Shown here: piece after piece, positions 1 to 7,081 of the stretch
Layout: each line of letters begins with the position of its first letter
How positions within the stretch are numbered: position 1 is the stretch's first letter
Source: Planctomycetota bacterium
GTDB lineage: Bacteria > Planctomycetota > Planctomycetia > Gemmatales > Gemmataceae
Direction: 5' to 3'
DNA: 34,690 nt
NCBI GenBank assembly: GCA_016191165.1
Contig: JACPPF010000048.1
Span: 1 to 34,690 of the forward strand
Made by a program: the position numbers and the translations under genes
The notes under the pieces: model-generated
Databases searched by the model: none
What the model was told of the DNA's origin: nothing
The model's input: the letters and a program-made list of their open reading frames with translations, nothing else

Positions 1-126
1 TCGAGCCTGTGGACGCGATTGGTTCTGGATCTGAACTTGGCTGCCGAGGCAGTGGGCCAGACGATCGAAGCGATTCGCGAGACCGCGGCCGCGTTCCGGC
101 CTATTTTCTCCGCGGCGTGCACCTAA
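1..126 (+). CDS. Possible C-terminal end of an unidentified gene (partial)
   Basis: From the first base of the window an open frame of 41 codons runs to a TAA at 124-126. Most of its codons end in G or C, as expected for a real gene in this genome, and the peptide looks like an amphipathic helical C-terminus. I do not recognise it. It lies antisense to the last open part of the WD40 gene on the minus strand, so at most one of the two is likely to be real here. The low confidence reflects its short length and that conflict. Confidence 0.25.
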   Translation, partial: SSLWTRLVLDLNLAAEAVGQTIEAIRETAAAFRPIFSAACT

Positions 127-2622
127 AAACGGAAGAGCCAAACTGACACTACCAAAAGAATGCTGGGCGCCCAGCTCCCGCGCGCCGATTTCCTTGCGCG
201 TTGTCGTGCTCCAGCGCCGCCAGGTCGGTTCCGCGTTGCGGTGCTGGCTGCTGCTGGAGGAAAAGTCGCGGCCATTCGGAAGGAACTGAACCTGAACGAC
301 GGCGTTGACATGCCCCTTGAAGCCGTGCCTCTCTTTGCCTGTCGTCAAGTCCCAAAGGCGAATGATCTGATCGTTGCCTCCGGTCAGCGCCGACTTACGG
401 TCTGGCGCCAGGGCGACACACAAGACGGGGCCGGCATGTCCCTCAAGGACCGCGCGTTGCTTTCGACTGGCGACATGCCACCAGCGGGCCGTGCCATCGC
501 GGCTGCCGCTGAGCAGGTAGCCATCTTTACTGGACCAGACGACGCTGGTGATTGGTCCGGTGTGTCCCTCCAGGGTGAAGGTTTCCTCGCCATTGCCGAG
601 GTTCCAGATGCGCAGACTGCGGTCATCGCCGCCAGTGACGGCCCGTTTGCCGTCGGGGGAAAAGGCGACCGCGCGGATGCTGCCGGTATGCCCGCGCATG
701 GAGCGAATCGGCTTTTGCGTTTGCAAATCCCAGAGCCTGAGTAGACGATCGCTCCCGCCGCTGAGCAAGTATTTGCCGTCGGTGGAAAAGGCGACGGCAA
801 AGACCTCGGCGTTGTTCATGCCACCCAGGGTCGCCAGCAATCGGCCGGACGGCACGGCCCAGACGCGCACGGTGCCGTCGTCGCTGCCGCTGGCGGCCTT
901 GGTGCCGTCGCTGGAAAACGCGATCGCATTCACGGTCGCGGTATGCCCCTCGAACGTCGGTTCGATCTTCGGTCTGGCCTTGGCGATAAGCGTCGTCTGC
1001 CAGGCGAGGACGCGCCGCGCCAGTTCGGGAAAATGCTCCTGGAAGACGGTGCGCTGCGACGTGCCGCCCTTGACCAACAGGCTGCCGAAGATGCGAGCCT
1101 TGTCCGGCTCTTGCTTCAGGAATCGGGCGAATTCGCCCGACTCCAGTCCCAACTCCGCGGCAGCGCCTGGGCCGTCGAGCGTTCCTTCAAATCGTTGGGT
1201 GACGAGGTTGACCGGTTCGTGGTCCGGGTCGCGCACGCCGAACTTTTCGAGTGCCTTGAGATAGCGTGCGTTGTCTTCCTCAATCTGGGCCTGAAAGCGA
1301 GCCTTGCGCGGATGGGTCGCGCGCACGGCATCCACGATCGCCTTGCCGAACACCCGGGCGTTTTTCTCGACATGCCCGCGCAGCTGATCAGCCTTGAAGA
1401 GCAAGCCGCGAGCGTGGCATGACATGCACGAGATGCCGGTCTCGACGCGCTGATCGGGTCGGCGCGGGTCGGCAACGATTTCGGTCGGGCCCTTGTCGAT
1501 GCGCCGGCCCTTGGCGTCCACGAGCAGGTACGCCTGGAGGCCGTTGGGCAGATGAAAGATCATCTCGCCGCCCGCCGGTTGAAACGAGGTGGCGCCGGCA
1601 TTGGGGCCAACCGGGTTCTCGAACAGATTCTGCCGGCCCGCGTTGCCGGCGAAATCGTAGCTGCGCCAGAACACGCCATAGGCGGCGTCGTGTCGTTCGA
1701 GGAGCCGATTGTTTTTGGAGACGCCCGAGTCGTTGAAGCCCGCGCGCATCACGTTGTCGTCCTGTACGTCGGCGGCGACATCAACCTGGAGCAGGCGTTC
1801 CAGCGCGCGGTCCGTCACGGGCAATTGCAGGAGATCGTGATAGAACGGAGGCCGGGCGGCGGTGGCGACGAACCAGTCGGCACGCAGCGCGGGGAATTCA
1901 CTGCCGGTCAACTTCGCCAGCGTCTTGTTCTCGTCGCTGGTCTGCAGGCGGTACGGATAGGCGGATACGAGTTTTTCCCATTGGGCCGCACTCCATTTGT
2001 AGGCGCGCAGGTCGAGGCGCAGGATGGTCCCGTCGGGATTGACGAAATCGGGCTTGGTGATCCGGGCGTGCCAGGACAGGCTATTGATGAGTTTGGCCGC
2101 CGCTTCTTGAGTGCGTTGCAATTCGCCGCCAGGCCGGCCCGCCAGCGTCAGATGCCCAAGCGTCAGGTAACGGGTGAAGCGGCGGCGGCGCGGGTCGATG
2201 GTTTCCAGATCGGTCAGGATCGCCTGAATGGTTTCGGCTGGAGTGATCTTTCGGGCGGCCTTCGCGGTTTCTTCAAAAGCTGGGGCGCCGGCGTCAATCC
2301 ATTGTTTCAAGGTCTTCAACTCGGCGGGATTTAATCGAAGCTTCCTGGATTTGGGCGGCATCTCACCGTTCTGGATGCGAAGAAAGAGATCGGACTGGTT
2401 GGCGCGCCCCGGCGTGACCAGGAGCCGATTGACGAGCAGATCGCGGTCGAGCACAAAGGCGAACCCGCCCTTCGCCGCCTGGCCGCCGCCATGGCAGGAG
2501 GCACAGTGCGCAAACAGGATGGCTCGCGCCTGCGCACCCAGTTTCGGAGCCTCGCCGCCATGCGCCGACGACGCAACGAGTACGCACCAGGCTCCCAGCG
2601 CCAGACCGAGGCGTGTCGTCAT
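1..2622 (-). CDS. Secreted haem-motif (PSCyt1-like) and WD40-repeat fusion protein (3' end outside window or decayed)
   Basis: This frame is open from an ATG at 2622 to the left edge, about 874 codons. The protein begins with a signal peptide (residues 1-23). A CASCH haem motif follows at residues 40-44, in the setting of a planctomycete cytochrome (PSCyt1) domain, and a second CxxCH (CMSCH) lies near residue 398. From about residue 555 there are WD40 repeats with clear GH...WD spacing. It is probably a periplasmic or envelope redox protein with a propeller for protein contacts; substrate and partners are unknown. Clear blades end near base 240. The last recognisable piece reads WSTTTRKEIG, and after about base 130 the frame no longer resembles WD40. 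No stop is reached, so the gene either continues beyond the window or its end has been damaged. It is divergent from the SBP56 gene. Confidence 0.85.
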   Translation of the reverse strand, partial: MTTRLGLALGAWCVLVASSAHGGEAPKLGAQARAILFAHCASCHGGGQAAKGGFAFVLDRDLLVNRLLVTPGRANQSDLFLRIQNGEMPPKSRKLRLNPAELKTLKQWIDAGAPAFEETAKAARKITPAETIQAILTDLETIDPRRRRFTRYLTLGHLTLAGRPGGELQRTQEAAAKLINSLSWHARITKPDFVNPDGTILRLDLRAYKWSAAQWEKLVSAYPYRLQTSDENKTLAKLTGSEFPALRADWFVATAARPPFYHDLLQLPVTDRALERLLQVDVAADVQDDNVMRAGFNDSGVSKNNRLLERHDAAYGVFWRSYDFAGNAGRQNLFENPVGPNAGATSFQPAGGEMIFHLPNGLQAYLLVDAKGRRIDKGPTEIVADPRRPDQRVETGISCMSCHARGLLFKADQLRGHVEKNARVFGKAIVDAVRATHPRKARFQAQIEEDNARYLKALEKFGVRDPDHEPVNLVTQRFEGTLDGPGAAAELGLESGEFARFLKQEPDKARIFGSLLVKGGTSQRTVFQEHFPELARRVLAWQTTLIAKARPKIEPTFEGHTATVNAIAFSSDGTKAASGSDDGTVRVWAVPSGRLLATLGGMNNAEVFAVAFSTDGKYLLSGGSDRLLRLWDLQTQKPIRSMRGHTGSIRAVAFSPDGKRAVTGGDDRSLRIWNLGNGEETFTLEGHTGPITSVVWSSKDGYLLSGSRDGTARWWHVASRKQRAVLEGHAGPVLCVALAPDRKSALTGGNDQIIRLWDLTTGKERHGFKGHVNAVVQVQFLPNGRDFSSSSSQHRNAEPTWRRWSTTTRKEIGARELGAQHSFGSVSLALPFLGARRGENRPERGRGLANRFDRLAHCLGSQVQIQNQSRPQAR

Positions 2623-2742
2623 GGTGGGGTTCCGTTCGAATTATGAAATCGTCCTTCAATAAGACGAATGGCTCGCCGAAAAAGACGCAGGGCAGGCGAA
2701 GTTTGTCGATTTTTCGGCCTGGTTCAAGTGAAAGTCACAGCA

Positions 2743-2812
2743 AGCCGCCGGGCTTGTCCCGGCGGTGCGTCCTGATCCGCCTTGGTTCACCGCCGGGACA
2801 AGCCCGGCGGCT
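2743..2812. repeat. Perfect 25-bp inverted repeat (double-palindrome element)
   Basis: The arms at 2743-2767 and 2788-2812 are perfect reverse complements, separated by 20 bases. Each arm is itself a near palindrome (CCGCCGGG...CCCGGCGG), so the element can fold as one long hairpin or as two small ones. It lies in the 368-base gap between the divergent WD40-cytochrome and SBP56 genes. There is no T-run to suggest a simple terminator. Size and design match the elements at 9818, 10729 and 11873. The rest of the gap shows only a weak TACAAT near 2914 without a good -35. Confidence 0.8.
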
Positions 2813-2990
2813 CGCGGATTGTTTGTTACCCTAAATTCAATCGATTTGAACCAAGCCGATTTTTCGGGCCGCCGAGTGTTCCCCGGACCGGCCCGGCGAG
2901 GCTCGATGTCAATACAATCTAGGGGAAGCGGCTGTTACTTCCACCGTACGCTAGCCTTCCCCAGCGCCGCGATCAAAGAGGAGAATCCCC

Positions 2991-4421
2991 ATGCGAAAAC
3001 CATTCTTTGCCGTTGCCTTTGCTCTGTCCGTGTCGATCATCTTGCTTGCGGTCTCCAGCGCCCAAACCCCCGGCACGAAACCCCATCACGATCGCATCTT
3101 CGCCTCGCCCGCCGACGCCATCAAGTCGCCGCGGGAAAAGCTCGCCTATGTCGTCGCCACTTATTCTGGAACCAAGGTGAAAAAGCCCGATTACCTCGCG
3201 ACGATTGACGTCGATCCGCAATCGAAGTCCTACTCGAAAATCATCCATCGCCTGAAGATGCCCAACGTCGGCGATGAATTGCACCACTTCGGCTGGAACG
3301 CCTGCGCGAGCTGCGAAGGCCATTGCGAGCGACGCTACCTCATCCTCCCCGGCGTGCTGTCAAGCCGAATCCATGTTGTTGATACGATGAATCCGCGCGC
3401 TCCCAGGATGCACAAGGTGATCGAACCCGCGGAGGTGATCGGCAAATCCAAGCTCACCGCCCCACACACCGTTCACTGCCTGTCCGACGGCCACATCATG
3501 CTCTCGATGCTTGGCAACGACAAGGGCGAGGCGCCCGGCGGGTTCCTGCTGCTCAACGACAAATTCGAGGTGGTCGGTCCGTGGGAAAAAGACAAAACAG
3601 GCATGAAGTACAACTACGACTTCTGGTATCAACCGCGCCACAACGTCATGGTCTCCAGCGAATGGGCCGCGCCGAAAACCGTCATCCCAGGCTTCAAACT
3701 CGAGGACGTCAAGGCGGGCAAGTATGGCCAAAGTATCCATTTCTGGGACTGGAAGGAACGCAAGATCGCCAAGACTTTTGACCTCGGCGGCGCCGGCCTG
3801 ATCCCCCTCGAAGTTCGCTTTCACCACAACCCAAAAAGCACCCACGGCTTCGTCGGCGCGGCCTTGTCCAGCGTGATGTGGCACTGGCATAAAGCCGGCA
3901 ACGAATGGAAGATGGAAAAAATCATCGAGGTTCCAGCCGCCAAGAACGTCAAGGGCTGGCCCATCCCCGTCCCCGGGCTCATCACCGACCTCGTGCTGTC
4001 GATGGACGACAAGTACCTCTACTTCTCCAACTGGCTCCACGGCGATATCCGCCAGTACGATGTCAGCGATCCCTCAAAACCGAAGTTGGTCGGACAAATC
4101 TGGCTCGGCGGCGTGCTGGGCAAGGCGCCAACTTTCCGGGGCAAAAAACTCGACGGGGGGCCACAGATGCTCCAGATCAGCCTCGACGGCAAACGGCTAT
4201 ACGTCACCAACTCGCTCTTTTCGAGCTGGGACAACCAGTTCTATCCCAACATCGGCAAGCAAGGTTCCTATATGCTGCAAGTCGATTGCGACACCCAGAA
4301 GGGCGGCTTGACCCTCAACGAGCGTTTCTTCGTCGACTTCGGCAATGAGCCCGACGGCCCGGCCCGCGCTCACGAGATGCGCTTCCCGGCCGGCGATTCC
4401 ACGTCGGACATCTGGCGTTGA
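2991..4421 (+). CDS. Exported selenium-binding protein SBP56 / methanethiol oxidase family
   Basis: The 476-aa product matches the SBP56 family (PF05694), whose bacterial members include methanethiol oxidase, which converts methanethiol to formaldehyde, H2S and H2O2. Visible landmarks are the CASCEGH motif at residues 105-111 (the family's CxxC segment), several conserved His residues, and the C-terminal AHEMRFPAGDSTSDIW signature. Residues 1-24 form a signal peptide, so the protein should act outside the cytoplasm, as characterised bacterial methanethiol oxidases do. The start is supported by an AGAGGAG ribosome-binding site 8-14 bases upstream of the ATG. The neighbours are cytochrome-like proteins, but the SCO1 and MauG partners known next to some mtoX genes are not in the window. 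The family call is firm; methanethiol as substrate is inferred. Confidence 0.93.
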   Translation: MRKPFFAVAFALSVSIILLAVSSAQTPGTKPHHDRIFASPADAIKSPREKLAYVVATYSGTKVKKPDYLATIDVDPQSKSYSKIIHRLKMPNVGDELHHFGWNACASCEGHCERRYLILPGVLSSRIHVVDTMNPRAPRMHKVIEPAEVIGKSKLTAPHTVHCLSDGHIMLSMLGNDKGEAPGGFLLLNDKFEVVGPWEKDKTGMKYNYDFWYQPRHNVMVSSEWAAPKTVIPGFKLEDVKAGKYGQSIHFWDWKERKIAKTFDLGGAGLIPLEVRFHHNPKSTHGFVGAALSSVMWHWHKAGNEWKMEKIIEVPAAKNVKGWPIPVPGLITDLVLSMDDKYLYFSNWLHGDIRQYDVSDPSKPKLVGQIWLGGVLGKAPTFRGKKLDGGPQMLQISLDGKRLYVTNSLFSSWDNQFYPNIGKQGSYMLQVDCDTQKGGLTLNERFFVDFGNEPDGPARAHEMRFPAGDSTSDIWR

Positions 4422-4436
4422 CGGGACGCTAACCGT

Positions 4437-4550
4437 AATACCGTTCGTTGAAGAGCACTTGACCAGCCCCCAGCGCAAGCTGGGGGTTGGTTTTGAAGGG
4501 TCGCCCAGCCCCACGCTTGCGCGTAGGGCTGGTATGGCTCCGCTTGACAA
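4437..4550 (+). repeat. Interspersed double-hairpin repeat, copy 1
   Basis: The element contains two strong small hairpins: CCCCCAGC-gcaa-GCTGGGGG near 4470 and an AGCCC..ACGC-ttgc-GCGT..GGGCT hairpin near 4505-4532. The left end carries AATACCGTTCGT. A second copy in the opposite orientation lies at 15584-15698 and shares both hairpins and the flanking GAAGAGCACTTGACC and GCTCCGCTTGAC segments. It follows the SBP56 stop by 15 bases, so it may also act as a 3' transcript end, but no U-tract is seen. Confidence 0.8.
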
Positions 4551-5081
4551 CAGGCTCGCTGGTTCCAAGAATTCCCGAGACTCGCCCCGGCGCTGAATTC
4601 TTTCCGCTTTCTTACGGTACTTTTTCGACTCTCTCATTGGTTTCTCATCATCCTGCCAGCTGTGCGAAAATCGGACTGAACAAGGGGTTGTCCAGGCGAT
4701 TCAATACAACGCGCTGGCGGAATTAGGGCAAATTTCCCAATCTGAACGCCAGCAAAGGGCGTCAAGCGGCCATGTGTTAGCGCAAGCGCTCAGGCGGCGC
4801 AGGACCAGGGCGGGCAGCGTCTTGGCAATATTGAACACTTCCCCAGTCAACTTGTGCGATTTCGCCAATTAGTCACATTTCAGACCGGGCCATCCGACGG
4901 GAAACCTGAATCGGTTCTCACGTCCTCGCGCCAATTGCCGCTGGAATCCGGGGCGATTTTTAACCGCGATTTAATGCAACTTTTGAGGCTGTCAAGCGTT
5001 TCATATAGGAGAGTGTTTTGGTGCGGCGCGCGGGGAAATTTCCCTCATTGAAGCGCGTCGCCCGGGCGAAGGGATCATCGA
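4551..5081. other. Gene-free stretch before the DUF1592 gene
   Basis: I see no convincing gene here; the short open frames have no ribosome-binding site, motif or codon pattern. A weak promoter-like pair (TTGAGG near 4982 and TATAGG 15 bases on) lies about 80 bases before the next start, but both the spacing and the -10 are poor. Confidence 0.4.
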
Positions 5082-7079
5082 ATGCGAATGCCGCAACGAC
5101 CGCTGTTCTTGCTGATGGGCCTGAGTGCCATCTGCGTGCTGACTGGCGCGAGCGTGTACGGCCTTTATCAACGCGGTTGGCTGGTCGCGTCGAATCCTTC
5201 GGCAGTTCCCTCGTTGATTCACGCAAATCAAACCCCGGACAAGAACGCGATTGCCTTGATCCATGTCTATTGTGGCACGTGCCATCAAAGCGGGCGGTCC
5301 GGCGTCGATTTTGACGATACCACCCTTCCCCTGAACGTGATGCGCGGCGACCGTTCCACCTGGGAAATGGTTGTTGAAAAGCTGCGGGAAGGCAAGATGC
5401 CGCCCAAGAAATTTCCGCAGCCGTTGCCTGAAGAGCGAGCTTTTCTGATCCAATGGGTTGAAAATGTCGTGCTCAAGCAGGACATCAATTCACCCGCTGA
5501 CGGCCGACTGATGGCGCGCCGTCTGCAACAGACCGAATATGTCAACGCCATTCGCGACTTGCTCGGTTTTGCACCGGACGATCCTGGTGAATTGCCAAAC
5601 GACGAAAAGGCGTGGGGTCAGGTCAAGGGCGTGCCCGCGCTTCCGGCGGAGGAGTTGGCAACCTATCGTGCGGTTGCGCGTAAACTGTTGGACCAGGCCT
5701 TATCGACGGAATTCCTCGGGATTGACGCCGAAGCTGACGACGATTCCGAAGGGAATGCCGCCGCCGACCCGGAGAATCCAGGAACGCGGACCATGTTCTT
5801 CCGGGACTTCGGAGAGAAAACCAGCACCGAGGCGGCCCGCGAGGTCCTGGGTGATTTTGCCCGCCGCGCCTATCGCCGGCCGCTGGAGTCGAGTGAACTC
5901 GACCAGTTGATCGACGTTTTTGAAGCATCGGAAGCAGCCGGCGGCAGCTTTGACGAGGCCATCTACGATGCGCTCGAAGAAATCCTGACGTCTCCGAATT
6001 TCCTATATCGTGTCGAGGTTCGCCACGGCTCGGAAATGCCATTGGCGAATACCAAACGGGTCCAGCAACTGGAACTGGCGTCGCGCCTGTCGTTCTTCCT
6101 GTGGAAGAGCGTGCCCGACGAGCAGCTGCTTTCACTTGCCGAGCAAGGAACCCTGTCGGACAACCTCGAAAGCCAGGTCAAGAGGATGCTGCAAAGCCCA
6201 AAATCCCAGGCCATGGCCACGGACTTCACCGACGAATGGCTGAACCTGAAAAAACTGCCTGGCATGGCGGACCTCGACGATTCGCTTCGGACGGCGATGC
6301 GCCAGGAAACCCAGCTCTTGGTGAGCACCATTCTTCGCGAGAACCGCAGTCTGCTCGAATTCCTCGATGCTGACTACACGTTCCTCAATGAAAAGCTGGC
6401 AAACCACTATGGCATCAAGGATGTGGCCGGCGATGAGATGCGGAAGGTCTCGGTCAAGGGCACGCACCGCGGCGGGCTGGTGACGCACGGCAGCATCCAT
6501 GCGATCACCAGCAACGGCCTCGGCTCGTCGCCCGTGCAACGTGGGAAATGGGTGCTGGACAATCTGCTCGGCACCCCGCCCCCGCGCCCGCCCGCCGGCT
6601 TGCTGGAGGCCTTCAATAACGCACCCAAGGCCAACAACGGCGACACCAAACGCACCCAGATGGAAAAGCATCGCCAGGATCCGAACTGCGCCCAATGCCA
6701 CGTCAAGATGGACGCCATCGGTCTGGCCCTGGAAAATTTCGACGGCCTGGGCGCGTGGCGCACGGAGTGGAATACCCGCCCTGTCGATGCGTCCGGCATA
6801 CTGCCCGACGGCAAAACGATCCGGGGACCCGCGGAGCTCAAGACCTACCTTCGCGGACAACAGAGACTCTTTGCCAGGGCGCTCGCCCAGAAAATGCTCG
6901 GGTACGCTCTGGGTCGCAAATTGACGGCCGACGATCGCCCCGCCGTGGATCAGATCGCTCTACGGGTAACCCAGGGCGAATTCCAATCCTCCGCCCTGAT
7001 CCTGGAAGTCATCCGCAGCACGCCATTCCAAAACGGTTGGAACCTTGCCAGGGCCAGCTCCCCCAAGGTGGGCGGCTAA
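5082..7079 (+). CDS. Planctomycete-type cytochrome with DUF1587-DUF1595-DUF1592-DUF1588-DUF1585 domains
   Basis: The 665-aa protein starts with a hydrophobic N-terminal segment (residues 7-27) acting as signal or anchor. A PSCyt1-type CGTCH haem motif is at residues 64-68. The classical chain follows: DUF1587 (TEYVNAIRDLLG), DUF1595 (ARRAYRRPLE), DUF1592 (LASRLSFFLWKSVPDE), DUF1588 with a second haem motif CAQCH at 536-540, and DUF1585 at the C-terminus. This is a full-length member of a planctomycete and verrucomicrobial family thought to take part in periplasmic breakdown of complex organic matter; no enzymatic reaction is established. The family is usually paired with a DUF1552 gene, and none is adjacent here. 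An AAGGGATC stretch about 10 bases upstream supports the ATG. The stop lies 2 bases from the stop of the convergent kinase gene. Confidence 0.92.
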   Translation: MRMPQRPLFLLMGLSAICVLTGASVYGLYQRGWLVASNPSAVPSLIHANQTPDKNAIALIHVYCGTCHQSGRSGVDFDDTTLPLNVMRGDRSTWEMVVEKLREGKMPPKKFPQPLPEERAFLIQWVENVVLKQDINSPADGRLMARRLQQTEYVNAIRDLLGFAPDDPGELPNDEKAWGQVKGVPALPAEELATYRAVARKLLDQALSTEFLGIDAEADDDSEGNAAADPENPGTRTMFFRDFGEKTSTEAAREVLGDFARRAYRRPLESSELDQLIDVFEASEAAGGSFDEAIYDALEEILTSPNFLYRVEVRHGSEMPLANTKRVQQLELASRLSFFLWKSVPDEQLLSLAEQGTLSDNLESQVKRMLQSPKSQAMATDFTDEWLNLKKLPGMADLDDSLRTAMRQETQLLVSTILRENRSLLEFLDADYTFLNEKLANHYGIKDVAGDEMRKVSVKGTHRGGLVTHGSIHAITSNGLGSSPVQRGKWVLDNLLGTPPPRPPAGLLEAFNNAPKANNGDTKRTQMEKHRQDPNCAQCHVKMDAIGLALENFDGLGAWRTEWNTRPVDASGILPDGKTIRGPAELKTYLRGQQRLFARALAQKMLGYALGRKLTADDRPAVDQIALRVTQGEFQSSALILEVIRSTPFQNGWNLARASSPKVGG

Positions 7080-7081
7080 CC

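Noticed and set aside
160-2334. Several plus-strand open frames of 100-260 codons opposite the haem-WD40 gene
   Set aside because: They are antisense shadows of a high-GC gene. The minus frame has signal peptide, haem motifs and WD40 repeats, while the plus frames have none.
4982-5008. TTGAGG / TATAGG promoter-like pair before the DUF1592 gene
   Set aside because: The 15-base spacing and poor -10 make it no better than chance in this region.
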